This document shows positions 51,340 to 58,853 of a stretch of 58,853 bases of DNA, piece after piece. The stretch covers positions 1-58,853 of the forward strand of contig JAKVBK010000019.1 in NCBI GenBank assembly GCA_022447275.1, given 5' to 3'. The stretch's first letter is position 1, and each line of letters begins with the position of its first letter. The position numbers and the translations under genes are program-made. This DNA comes from Oceanicola sp. (GTDB lineage Bacteria > Pseudomonadota > Alphaproteobacteria > Rhodobacterales > Rhodobacteraceae). The notes under the pieces are model-generated. The model ran no database searches, was not told the DNA's origin, and was given only the letters and a program-made list of their open reading frames with translations.

Positions 51340-51345
51340 CATAAT
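51340..51345 (+). promoter_or_regulatory. Candidate -10 of the sdh promoter
   Basis: CATAAT, six bases after the second palindrome. A 17-base spacer would put the -35 at 51317–51322 (TTTCTT), between the two palindromes. The -35 match is poor. Confidence 0.4.
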
Positions 51346-51476
51346 TGTGTTGGGTTGAGGCAAAACACCGCGCCGCTGCGACCTTCCGGGGAGTGTCCCG
51401 CATGCCCCTCCCGCCCTAGAACTACGCATACGACCGCGCCCGCGCGCGACCCACGGCAAAGGACTCAAGAAGGCGC

Positions 51477-51866
51477 ATGGCAGATGTGAACCGGGGCAAC
51501 CGCCCGCTCTCACCCTTCATGATCGGGCAATACTACCGCCCTCAGATGACGTCGATCTCATCGATCATGGTTCGGATAACCGGCATTGCCACCTTGGGAG
51601 CCGCCGTGCTCGTTGTTGCGTGGCTGCTGGCGGCAGCAGGATCAGAGGCCGCATTTGCCGTGGTCGACGGGCTGCTGCGCGGTATCGTTGGGTCGATCCT
51701 GATGGCCGGCGCCACATGGGCGCTCTGGTATCATATGCTGGGCCGCCTGCGCCACGTGATCTGGGATCTTGGCTACCTCGTCGAAGTCGATATCTCCGAA
51801 AAAATGGGGCTGGCCATGTTCATCGGCGCCACCGCCCTGACCATCCTCACCCTGATTGCCGTTTGA
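51477..51866 (+). CDS. sdhC: Succinate dehydrogenase cytochrome b556 subunit
   Basis: A 129-residue membrane anchor of complex II with three helices (about residues 35–50, 60–80 and 105–128). The motif YRPQMTSISSIMVRITGI, and the heme-ligand-type His in GRLRHVIWDLG, are typical. It binds heme b with SdhD and helps form the quinone site. Start at 51477 follows the AAGAAGGCGC region. SdhD follows after 10 bases. Confidence 0.95.
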   Translation: MADVNRGNRPLSPFMIGQYYRPQMTSISSIMVRITGIATLGAAVLVVAWLLAAAGSEAAFAVVDGLLRGIVGSILMAGATWALWYHMLGRLRHVIWDLGYLVEVDISEKMGLAMFIGATALTILTLIAV

Positions 51867-51876
51867 GGGGGCTGAC

Positions 51877-52248
51877 ATGAAGTTTGTAACAGACCGCAAG
51901 CGCGCCGTTGGCCTGGGCTCTGGCCGCACTGGCACCCACCACCACTGGCAGATGCTGATCAGTTCCATGGCGCTGGTCGTTCTGGTGCCTTTCTTCGTTT
52001 TCACGTTCGGCGTGGGCTTCGGCGGCACTTATGAAGAGGTGCAGGCCTATTTCGCACGCCCCTTCCCGGCCCTCGTGACGGGCATTTCTCTTGTGGTGAT
52101 CATTTTGCATGTGATGCATGAAACCCATGAGGCCATTGTAGACTACGTGCATGGCGTACCAGGCAAACTGGCCCATGCCGCTGTCACCGCCCTATCTTAC
52201 TGTCTGATCGCGTCGGGGCTGTTTGCTCTGCTCAAGATCGCCCTCTGA
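51877..52248 (+). CDS. sdhD: Succinate dehydrogenase membrane anchor subunit
   Basis: A 123-residue hydrophobic anchor with three helices. [19 protein letters not shown] and [15 protein letters not shown] hold the His residues expected for the heme and quinone region. GAGGGGCTGAC precedes the ATG at 51877, seven codons inside the longest open frame. It lies between sdhC and sdhA. Confidence 0.93.
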   Translation: MKFVTDRKRAVGLGSGRTGTHHHWQMLISSMALVVLVPFFVFTFGVGFGGTYEEVQAYFARPFPALVTGISLVVIILHVMHETHEAIVDYVHGVPGKLAHAAVTALSYCLIASGLFALLKIAL

Positions 52249-52274
52249 CACCAACGCGCTTAGGAAGCATGAAA

Positions 52275-54080
52275 ATGACTGCAGCATACGAATACGAGAC
52301 GCATGAATATGACGTCGTGGTCGTTGGCGCCGGTGGCGCTGGCCTGCGCGCGACTCTTGGCATGGCAGAACAAGGCCTCAAGACAGCCTGCGTGACAAAG
52401 GTGTTCCCAACCCGCTCGCACACCGTTGCCGCCCAAGGAGGCATCGCTGCAAGCTTGGGCAACATGGGCCCCGACAGCTGGCAATGGCACATGTACGACA
52501 CGGTCAAAGGCTCAGACTGGCTGGGCGATACCGACGCCATGGAGTACCTTGCCCGCGAAGCCCCCAAAGCAGTCTATGAGCTTGAGCATTACGGCGTGCC
52601 GTTCTCGCGCACCGAAGATGGTAAAATCTACCAACGCCCGTTCGGCGGCCACACCACCCAGTTTGGCGAAGGCCCCCCGGTGCAGCGCACCTGTGCAGCA
52701 GCGGACCGGACCGGCCACGCCATCCTGCACACCCTGTATGGCCAGTCGCTGAAGAACAATGCCGAGTTCTACATCGAGTATTTCGCAACGGATCTCTTGA
52801 TGTCTGAAGACGGCCAGTGCCAGGGCGTTGTTGCCTGGAAGCTGGACGATGGCACCATGCACGTGTTCAACGCGAAGATGGTTGTGCTGGCCACAGGCGG
52901 CTACGGGCGCGCCTATTTCAGCGCCACCTCTGCGCACACCTGTACCGGCGATGGCGGCGGCATGGTGGCCCGCCAAGGGCTGCCCCTGCAGGATATGGAA
53001 TTCGTGCAGTTCCATCCCACGGGCATCTACGGGTCAGGCTGCCTGATCACCGAGGGCGCCCGCGGCGAGGGCGGTTACCTCACCAATTCCGAGGGCGAAC
53101 GCTTCATGGAGCGTTATGCCCCCACCTACAAAGACCTTGCATCGCGCGACGTGGTCTCACGCTGCATGACGATGGAAATCCGCGAAGGGCGCGGTGTCGG
53201 TGCTGGAAAGGATCACATCTACCTGCACCTCAACCACCTTCCCCCGGAAACGCTGGCAGAGCGCCTGCCCGGCATCTCGGAAAGTGCCCGGATCTTTGCC
53301 GGTGTCGATCTGACCAAAGAGCCGATCCCAGTGCTGCCAACCGTGCATTACAACATGGGCGGCATCCCCACCAACTACTGGGGCGAGGTGCTCAACCCCA
53401 CAGAGGACGATCCTGACCGGATTTGCCCCGGCCTCATGGCCGTCGGTGAGGCTGGCTGTGCGTCAGTCCACGGCGCCAACCGGCTTGGCTCCAACTCCCT
53501 GATCGACCTTGTGGTCTTTGGCCGCGCGGCTGCGATCAAGGCCGGGCAAGTTGTCGATCCCAAATCTCCGAACCCAAAGCTGAACCAAGCCAGCCTCGAC
53601 AAGGCGTTTGCTCGCTTCGACGGGATCCGCCACGCCAAGGGAACCACATCCACGGCAGAGCTGCGGCTGGAGATGCAAAAGACGATGCAGGCCGATGCAG
53701 CTGTGTTCCGCACGGACCAAACCCTCGCGGAGGGCGTGGACAAGATGTACGGCGTGGCAGGCAAGATGGACGATCTGAAAGTCACGGACCGCTCACTCGT
53801 CTGGAACTCGGACCTGATGGAGACGCTCGAACTCACCAACCTGATGCCAAACGCCTTGGCCACCATTGTCGGGGCAGAGGCGCGCAAGGAAAGCCGCGGG
53901 GCCCATGCCCATGAGGACTATCCCGATCGCGACGACGAGAACTGGCGCGTGCACTCATTGGCGAAGGTGAATGGCAAGGTTGAGCTAAGCTATCGCCCTG
54001 TCCATCTGAACCCGCTGCTGGGCCACAATGAGGGCGGCATCGATCTGAAGAAAATCGCCCCGAAGGCGCGCGTGTACTAA
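52275..54080 (+). CDS. sdhA: Succinate dehydrogenase flavoprotein subunit
   Basis: A 601-residue catalytic subunit with covalent [21 protein letters not shown] binds FAD, and the histidyl-FAD residue is in [15 protein letters not shown]. Active-site features include [20 protein letters not shown] and [18 protein letters not shown]. Two Met codons two codons apart can start it (52269, 52275). AGGAAG lies only three bases before the first but nine before the second, so the second is preferred. The 264-bp gap to sdhB is longer than usual in this operon. Confidence 0.97.
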   Translation: MTAAYEYETHEYDVVVVGAGGAGLRATLGMAEQGLKTACVTKVFPTRSHTVAAQGGIAASLGNMGPDSWQWHMYDTVKGSDWLGDTDAMEYLAREAPKAVYELEHYGVPFSRTEDGKIYQRPFGGHTTQFGEGPPVQRTCAAADRTGHAILHTLYGQSLKNNAEFYIEYFATDLLMSEDGQCQGVVAWKLDDGTMHVFNAKMVVLATGGYGRAYFSATSAHTCTGDGGGMVARQGLPLQDMEFVQFHPTGIYGSGCLITEGARGEGGYLTNSEGERFMERYAPTYKDLASRDVVSRCMTMEIREGRGVGAGKDHIYLHLNHLPPETLAERLPGISESARIFAGVDLTKEPIPVLPTVHYNMGGIPTNYWGEVLNPTEDDPDRICPGLMAVGEAGCASVHGANRLGSNSLIDLVVFGRAAAIKAGQVVDPKSPNPKLNQASLDKAFARFDGIRHAKGTTSTAELRLEMQKTMQADAAVFRTDQTLAEGVDKMYGVAGKMDDLKVTDRSLVWNSDLMETLELTNLMPNALATIVGAEARKESRGAHAHEDYPDRDDENWRVHSLAKVNGKVELSYRPVHLNPLLGHNEGGIDLKKIAPKARVY

Positions 54081-54329
54081 ATGAGCATACACCGCAGCGG
54101 ACCCAGGGATATGTGTGCCTTGCCACATGGCAGAGCACAACACGCCGTGGCGCACGCGCCACTCGCGTGGGTGATGCCTTGCGGCAGTGCTGCAGTACCC
54201 CTCAAGGCGCACCAGCCGCCCAACACCGCTCAGCGCCTTGGCAACAAGGCTGCCAATCCAAACGTCGCCAACGTCCACCTAACCCTTGGCCAAGCCGTCC
54301 TGCGTGCTTCGGTCCAGGCAGACGCTTAG
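54081..54329 (+). CDS. Doubtful small frame between sdhA and sdhB
   Basis: An 82-codon frame whose ATG touches the sdhA stop (TAAATG). The second half (NKAANPNVANVHLTLGQAVL) reads more like a protein than the first, which is Pro/His/Cys-rich. There is no ribosome binding site beyond coupling with sdhA. I recall hypothetical frames in the same place in relatives, so it is listed, but it may simply be an intercistronic region with a hairpin (GTGGCG/CGCCAC, 54148–54163). Confidence 0.25.
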   Translation: MSIHRSGPRDMCALPHGRAQHAVAHAPLAWVMPCGSAAVPLKAHQPPNTAQRLGNKAANPNVANVHLTLGQAVLRASVQADA

Positions 54330-54344
54330 CCCCGGAGAAACCCC

Positions 54345-55124
54345 ATGGTTCAATTCACGCTGCCCAAAAATTCGACGATCACGAAGGGCAAGACTTGGCC
54401 AAAGCCCGAAGGGGCCACGAATGTGCGCAAGTTCCAGATTTATCGCTGGAACCCAGACGATGGCCAAAACCCGAGTGTCGACACCTACTTCGTAGACATG
54501 GACACCTGTGGCCCGATGGTTCTCGATGCGCTGATCAAGATCAAGAATGAGATCGACCCAACGCTGACCTTCCGCCGTTCTTGCCGTGAAGGGATTTGCG
54601 GCTCCTGCGCGATGAATATCGACGGCATCAACACGTTGGCCTGCATCTACGGCATGGAAGAAATCTCGGGCGACGTGAAGATTTATCCCCTGCCCCACAT
54701 GCCCGTGGTCAAGGACCTGATCCCTGATCTGACCCATTTCTACGCGCAGCATGCCTCGATCATGCCGTGGCTGGAAACCAAGACCCAGCGCCCGGAACAT
54801 GAGTGGAAGCAATCCATCGAGGACCGCAAAAAGCTGGACGGTCTCTATGAATGCGTGATGTGCGCATCCTGCTCGACCTCCTGCCCCAGCTACTGGTGGA
54901 ATGGTGATCGCTACCTCGGCCCCGCCGCCCTGCTGCACGCCTACCGTTGGATCATCGACAGCCGGGATGAAGCCACTGGCGAGCGCCTCGATGACCTCGA
55001 GGACCCGTTCAAGCTTTACCGCTGCCACACCATCATGAACTGCGCCAAGACCTGCCCGAAAGGCCTGAACCCGGCCAAGGCAATCGCCTCGATCAAGAAG
55101 ATGATGGTCGAACGCCACGTGTGA
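54345..55124 (+). CDS. sdhB: Succinate dehydrogenase iron-sulfur subunit
   Basis: A 259-residue electron-transfer subunit. The [2Fe-2S] ligands are in [16 protein letters not shown] and LACIYG; the [4Fe-4S] cluster in [16 protein letters not shown]; the [3Fe-4S]/[4Fe-4S] ligands in [17 protein letters not shown]. All Cys are intact. GGAGAAACCCC precedes the ATG. Last sdh gene. A GC hairpin without a T run follows at 55152–55181. Confidence 0.97.
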   Translation: MVQFTLPKNSTITKGKTWPKPEGATNVRKFQIYRWNPDDGQNPSVDTYFVDMDTCGPMVLDALIKIKNEIDPTLTFRRSCREGICGSCAMNIDGINTLACIYGMEEISGDVKIYPLPHMPVVKDLIPDLTHFYAQHASIMPWLETKTQRPEHEWKQSIEDRKKLDGLYECVMCASCSTSCPSYWWNGDRYLGPAALLHAYRWIIDSRDEATGERLDDLEDPFKLYRCHTIMNCAKTCPKGLNPAKAIASIKKMMVERHV

Positions 55125-55151
55125 TGCCGCACCCCCGGTGCATCGCCTCTT

Positions 55152-55181
55152 GCAGTGACGGGCAGGTTTGGCCCGCACTGC
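55152..55181 (+). terminator. Hairpin after sdhB
   Basis: GCAGTG-A-CGGGC pairs with GCCCG-CACTGC with one bulged base and a seven-base loop. There is no T run. Probable 3' end of the sdh transcript before the kinase gene. Confidence 0.55.
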
Positions 55182-55261
55182 GCTGTGGGCATTGCACCAG
55201 CCTCTCTTGTGCCAGCCAATCCGTGCTCTAAACTTTGGCCGCGGGAGAAAGGCACGGGATT

Positions 55262-56872
55262 TTGCCGGAGGATCAGAACAAGACACAGCGGGCTGCAGTC
55301 ACCTTCCTGTTTTGGCTGGCGCTGGTCGCTGCGCTAACAGCGACTTCGGTGCTGCTCGACTCTATCGCCATGATAGGCGGCATGATCTGGGCCCCTCCCG
55401 CGATCGTTCTGGCACGCTTGCTGACGCTGCAAGAGCATCAGACCCGCGCGCCTTATCTCGCGGCGTTGGCACTGGGCGTGCTGGCGGGCCTCATCTCGCT
55501 CGGGGTCGGCCTCACCCCAGCCGCCCTGCAAGCCTTGGTCAGCCTCATATCTGTCAGCCTGGCAGCTTGGCTGTATGAACGCGCCTTGCAGGGCCAACCG
55601 CCCCATTTCGACGAAGCCAGCTACTTGCGCTTTGCCGTTTTGATCGTGCTGCCCGCCGCAATCATCGGTGCCCTGGCTGGCGCTGCCCTATCCTTTGTTC
55701 TGGATGGGACCGCATTTGAAACGGCCTTTAGCAACTGGCTGATTTACCTTGGCATTGGGCTTCTGGCAGGAACGCCATTGGCGCTTTGGGGGTTTTCGGA
55801 CCCAGAGACACGTTTTGCGGTGTCCGCGCGCGAAGCGATTTGGACAGCGGCAGCAGCGCTATGCTTGATGCTCGTCCTCGCAGCTGGCCTCGTTTTCCCA
55901 CAGAACGTGATGAGCCTCGTCCTGCCGCTGCTCCTGATACCACTGTGCGCCCTGCGATCAGGCCGGGTGGGGATCATGCTGCTTACGGTGGTTGGAACGC
56001 TTGGCCTCGCTCTGACGGGCCCGGGAAGTGCCGATTTGAGTGATGCGGCTTGGCCAAGTGCATCCGCCGTTTCGTTTGCCATTCTATTCCTGTGCGCAGT
56101 CTTGCCCGGCAACCTAATCGCCGCACAGCTTGGCCGCATGGAAACCGCCGCAGCAAAGCAGCAGGCACGCATCGGGTCACAGGTGCAGCACCTGTCGGCC
56201 CTAAGTCATGAAATCAAAACACCTCTGAACGCCATCCATGGGATGTTCCAATTACTGGACCGCTCCGACCTCAACGACCGGCAGCGCCGCTGGAGTGATG
56301 CAGGCCTGTCCGCCAGCCGCAACCTGCAGGTACAGGTCAGCCAGATGCTGGATATGGCACAGCTTGACGAGCAGACCATCCGCATCCGTCCGGAGCCGGT
56401 CGACCCGCGCAAGCTTATGAAAACTTGGGTGGTCGCCCTTGAAGCGGATATTGCGCTGTCGGGAAAAGCTATAAGGGCCGGTGGCACGGTGGCCCGCGAA
56501 GTTCCAGAAACTCTGGTGCTTGACCCATCTCGCGTGCAGCAAATCCTCATGAACTTACTCACGAATGCCGTAAAATTCACGGCTGATGGTGCCATTGATA
56601 TCCAGATGCGCGCCACTGAGGACACCGCAACGATCAGCGTGTCAGACACAGGCATCGGTCTGGAAGAGGCGGCCCAACGTGCCGTGTTTGACAGGTACTG
56701 GCAGGCAGAGGGCAACAGGCAGGGTGGTGCAGGGCTCGGCCTCGCGATCAGTCAAGACCTTGCCGCGCGCATGGGGGGCGCGCTGAGCCTCCAGAGCACG
56801 CCCGATAAAGGCAGCACTTTCACCCTGACATTGCCCTTGCAGCCTGTCGTTGTGACCGGTTCGCAGGCCTAG
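55262..56872 (+). CDS. Membrane sensor histidine kinase with MASE1-like sensor
   Basis: A protein of about 536 residues. The N-terminal 270 residues form about eight hydrophobic helices of a MASE1-like sensor region (FWLALVAALTATSVLLDSIA and others, with WAPPAIVLARLL). A phosphoacceptor H-box SALSHEIKTPLNAIHGMF lies near residue 325, followed by the ATPase boxes N (LMNLLTNAVKF), G1 (VSDTGIGLEEAA) and G2 (GGAGLGLAIS). No receiver domain and no adjacent response regulator are seen. TTG 55262, nine bases after AAAGG, is the likely start; a TTG at 55235 has no ribosome binding site. The signal and target are unknown. Confidence 0.85.
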   Translation: MPEDQNKTQRAAVTFLFWLALVAALTATSVLLDSIAMIGGMIWAPPAIVLARLLTLQEHQTRAPYLAALALGVLAGLISLGVGLTPAALQALVSLISVSLAAWLYERALQGQPPHFDEASYLRFAVLIVLPAAIIGALAGAALSFVLDGTAFETAFSNWLIYLGIGLLAGTPLALWGFSDPETRFAVSAREAIWTAAAALCLMLVLAAGLVFPQNVMSLVLPLLLIPLCALRSGRVGIMLLTVVGTLGLALTGPGSADLSDAAWPSASAVSFAILFLCAVLPGNLIAAQLGRMETAAAKQQARIGSQVQHLSALSHEIKTPLNAIHGMFQLLDRSDLNDRQRRWSDAGLSASRNLQVQVSQMLDMAQLDEQTIRIRPEPVDPRKLMKTWVVALEADIALSGKAIRAGGTVAREVPETLVLDPSRVQQILMNLLTNAVKFTADGAIDIQMRATEDTATISVSDTGIGLEEAAQRAVFDRYWQAEGNRQGGAGLGLAISQDLAARMGGALSLQSTPDKGSTFTLTLPLQPVVVTGSQA

Positions 56873-56993
56873 CACGCATCCTTCTCTTTGCCATGGGCGC
56901 ATTTCGGATTGGGATATGCGGAAGTGCCTTCCCCCCCTGTGCCAAATGCCCCGCACCCGTTAGGCTGATCATGCATCAACAAAGAGGTTCACC

Positions 56994-57881
56994 ATGACGC
57001 GTCCCACTGCCCTGCATCCCGTGCCAGATGATGCTGAAGCCCGCCGCGCGATTCCTCCGGTGATCTGTTACCCAACCGAGACCCTGCCCGATCCCGATCT
57101 GCAAACGCGGACAACGCGCAGGGCCCACATGCACAAAATCGATGAAGTGATTATTCCACCCCGCACCGCAGGCTGTTTTGAAGTGCCCGCTGGCGGCGTG
57201 TTTCGCATCGCCAGTATTGAGGGGCCGCAAGTGGGCGATCTCAACCTTTGGAACCGGCATGACCTTTCGGAACGGTTCTATTCCGGCAAGACGCGGGCGC
57301 TGCATGGCACCCATGTAACAACGGGCCATCGTCTCTGGAGCAGTTTTCCAAATCTGCGCCCCATGGCGACAATCCTGAGCGATACGCTGGATTGGTACGG
57401 GATCGATGCCCATGGGGGCTCTGTGCATGACGTCATTGGAACGCGCTGCGATCCCTACACGCACCGCTTGCTGTCTGGCGAGACCTACCACTACTGCTGT
57501 CACTCGAACCTGACCCGTGCCCTTGCGGGCTTCACGGGCCTCAGTCGGGCTGAGGCCGAGCCGCTTGTGCATGATGTGATGAATGTTTTCATGTGCACCG
57601 GTTTCACCCGCGATACGGGCCAGTACTTTATGAAAGCCAGCCCAGTGCGCCCGGGCGACCACATCGAATTCTTTGCGGAAATTGATCTGCTTGGGGCACT
57701 GTCTGCCTGCCCAGGCGGGGATTGCTCGGCCACCCATTCAAGCGACGCAGCAGCCTGCCATCCCCTTTTGGTAGAAGTGTTTGCGGGCGCACCCGGGCAT
57801 TGGGAACATGCGCCACGCAATGGCTATGACAGAAGTCACGGCCCGGTCTCGCGAGATCAGGCTGCGGGAAATGCCGCCTGA
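56994..57881 (+). CDS. DUF1989 (urea carboxylase-associated) family protein
   Basis: A 295-residue protein of the DUF1989/urea carboxylase-associated family. Family marks are [63 protein letters not shown] and [28 protein letters not shown] (written in parts in the protein). Some members are carboxyguanidine deiminases or associated with urea/guanidine use, but no urea carboxylase gene is here. AGAGG precedes the ATG. Its last 25 bp overlap the 3' end of deoD on the opposite strand. Confidence 0.85.
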   Translation: MTRPTALHPVPDDAEARRAIPPVICYPTETLPDPDLQTRTTRRAHMHKIDEVIIPPRTAGCFEVPAGGVFRIASIEGPQVGDLNLWNRHDLSERFYSGKTRALHGTHVTTGHRLWSSFPNLRPMATILSDTLDWYGIDAHGGSVHDVIGTRCDPYTHRLLSGETYHYCCHSNLTRALAGFTGLSRAEAEPLVHDVMNVFMCTGFTRDTGQYFMKASPVRPGDHIEFFAEIDLLGALSACPGGDCSATHSSDAAACHPLLVEVFAGAPGHWEHAPRNGYDRSHGPVSRDQAAGNAA

Positions 57882-58567
57882 AGCGCGATCTCGACCATAT
57901 CGCCAAAGCTGGATTGGCGTTGATCGGCAGGCAATGCCTCGCCGGTCAGCAAATGGTCTGAAATGGTCAAAACGGCCAAGGCGCGGCAGCCGTAACGGGC
58001 TGCCACATTGTAAAGCTCTGCCGCCTCCATTTCGACGCAGAGCACCCCATGACGCATCATTTGCTCGTTGAGATCAGGGCGCTCATCGTAAAAAACGTCT
58101 GACGAATAAATGCCGCCAACATGTGTGGTCACGCTTTTCTGTTCAGCCGCTTTTGCGGCCGCGGACAGCAAAGACCAATCCGCACATGGCGCAAAGTTCA
58201 ATTCCTTGAACATGGCGCTGGAAGGCGTTGAAATCGTCGTGGCTGTCATCGCCAACACGACATCCCGTACCGCAACGGAGGATTGCATCCCGCCTGCCGA
58301 CCCAATGCGGATCAGGGTTTTTGCGCCAAAATCCTTGATCAATTCATTGGCATAAATCGAAAGAGACGGCATTCCCATCCCTGAGCCCTGAATGGTTACC
58401 GGATTGCCATTCCAAGTCCCGGTAAAGCCCATCATGCCACGGGTGTTATTTACGAGGACGGCATCCTTAAGAAATGTTTCCGCTGCCCATTTGGCCCTCA
58501 ACGGATCGCCTGGCATCAAAACTGTTTCTGCGATCTGACCGGGTTCCGCCCCGATATGGATTGTCAT
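57857..58567 (-). CDS. deoD: Purine-nucleoside phosphorylase (DeoD type)
   Basis: A 236-residue NP-I family enzyme that phosphorolyses purine (deoxy)nucleosides to base and ribose-1-phosphate. [25 protein letters not shown] is the canonical start. The nucleoside-site loop [20 protein letters not shown] and the catalytic-type Asp in [10 protein letters not shown] are present, as is [15 protein letters not shown]. The Met at 58567 is preferred over one nine codons earlier. It stands as a single gene between converging and following units. Confidence 0.95.
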   Translation of the reverse strand: MTIHIGAEPGQIAETVLMPGDPLRAKWAAETFLKDAVLVNNTRGMMGFTGTWNGNPVTIQGSGMGMPSLSIYANELIKDFGAKTLIRIGSAGGMQSSVAVRDVVLAMTATTISTPSSAMFKELNFAPCADWSLLSAAAKAAEQKSVTTHVGGIYSSDVFYDERPDLNEQMMRHGVLCVEMEAAELYNVAARYGCRALAVLTISDHLLTGEALPADQRQSSFGDMVEIALQAAFPAA

Positions 58568-58630
58568 TTTCTGTTGCCTCACAGACGCTTGCATGGCCGC
58601 AGCGCGCTATTAACGCAGTGTTTGCGGAGT

Positions 58631-58667
58631 AAAAAGACAAAGGCCCCGAACCGGCGTGGTCGGGGCC
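58631..58667 (-). terminator. Intrinsic terminator of the H-NS-family gene
   Basis: On minus, GGCCCCGA and TCGGGGCC form the stem, followed by TTTGTCTTTTT. It lies 25 bp past the stop of the gene that enters from the right edge. Confidence 0.88.
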
Positions 58668-58691
58668 CAACTGGTATTCAAAAAGGCGGAT

Positions 58692-58853
58692 TTAGCCGAT
58701 CAGCGCTTCATCGAGGCGGCCAGCGCTATCCAAGGCCTTTACCCACTCCGGGCGACGCCCACGTCCAGTCCACGTCTTGGAAGGGTCTTCAGGGTTGCGG
58801 TACTTGGCAACGCCTTTGGCTTTGCTTTTCGCGCCCCCGGAGGCACCACCTGT
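58692..58853 (-). CDS. H-NS histone family protein, 3' part only
   Basis: The last 53 codons of an H-NS-like nucleoid protein; the start lies beyond the window. The translated end has the DNA-binding motif of this family, KYRNPEDPSKTWTGRGRRPE, followed by WVKALDSAG. In alphaproteobacteria such proteins (HvrA/Spb type) silence or tune AT-rich promoters. Confidence 0.85.
   Translation of the reverse strand, partial: TGGASGGAKSKAKGVAKYRNPEDPSKTWTGRGRRPEWVKALDSAGRLDEALIG

Overview
The window comes from a high-GC alphaproteobacterium of the Rhodobacterales (Roseobacter/Rhodobacter type). The main grounds are gene order and content. An F1 ATPase operon atpHAGDC lies apart from the F0 genes. An mdh–sucCD–DUF805–sucAB–MAPEG–lpd block faces an sdhCDAB block. 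(3S)-malyl-CoA thioesterase-like and mesaconyl-CoA hydratase-like genes sit directly upstream of sdh, an order I remember from Rhodobacter sphaeroides. The dihydrolipoyl succinyltransferase has two lipoyl domains. I saw no tRNA, rRNA, insertion sequence, phage gene, CRISPR array or other sign of recent transfer. This is core chromosome.

Layout. 1–7.7 kb: a secreted alpha/beta hydrolase, an SH3-domain secreted protein, a fatty acid desaturase and an LDH2/MDH2-type dehydrogenase on the minus strand, then a DUF808 membrane protein and a DksA/TraR zinc-finger protein on plus. 7.8–12.6 kb: the glycine cleavage operon gcvT-gcvH-gcvP (minus) behind a tandem glycine riboswitch. 12.7–16.8 kb: a beta-hydroxyacid dehydrogenase, an alpha/beta hydrolase plus 2-hydroxychromene-2-carboxylate isomerase pair, prs, and an H-type lectin protein. 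16.9–21.8 kb: atpHAGDC (minus). 22–26.4 kb: a methyltransferase, gloB and clpA. 26.5–30.2 kb: a MotA/ExbB-like channel protein with a very long coiled-coil MotB/OmpA-like partner. 30.2–35 kb: a ChaC-like enzyme, a DUF2125 protein, an extensin-family protein, and coupled tyrC and hisC. 35.3–46.8 kb: lpd, MAPEG, sucB, sucA, DUF805, sucD, a 96-residue membrane protein, sucC and mdh, all minus. 47–57.9 kb, mostly plus: a TSUP transporter, a malyl-CoA lyase/thioesterase, NnrU, DUF1737, a MaoC-type mesaconyl-CoA hydratase, sdhCDAB, a sensor kinase and a DUF1989 protein. The end holds deoD and the 3' end of an H-NS-family gene (minus).

How it fits together. Roughly 18 kb carry most of the oxidative TCA cycle from 2-oxoglutarate to oxaloacetate, plus two enzymes of acetyl-CoA assimilation by the ethylmalonyl-CoA route, which feeds malate and succinyl-CoA into the same cycle. 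The electrons reach quinone through SdhCDAB, and ATP is made by the F1 whose genes are also here.

The most interesting signal is regulatory. The regions upstream of sucC and of sdhC each carry two copies of a 10-bp palindrome (TGTGATCACA or a one-base variant) with the same 21-bp repeat distance. This is probably a shared operator coordinating the two TCA operons. Other points of interest are two small membrane proteins translationally coupled inside the suc cluster, an orphan plus-strand terminator between hisC and lpd, and the unusual MotAB-like pair.
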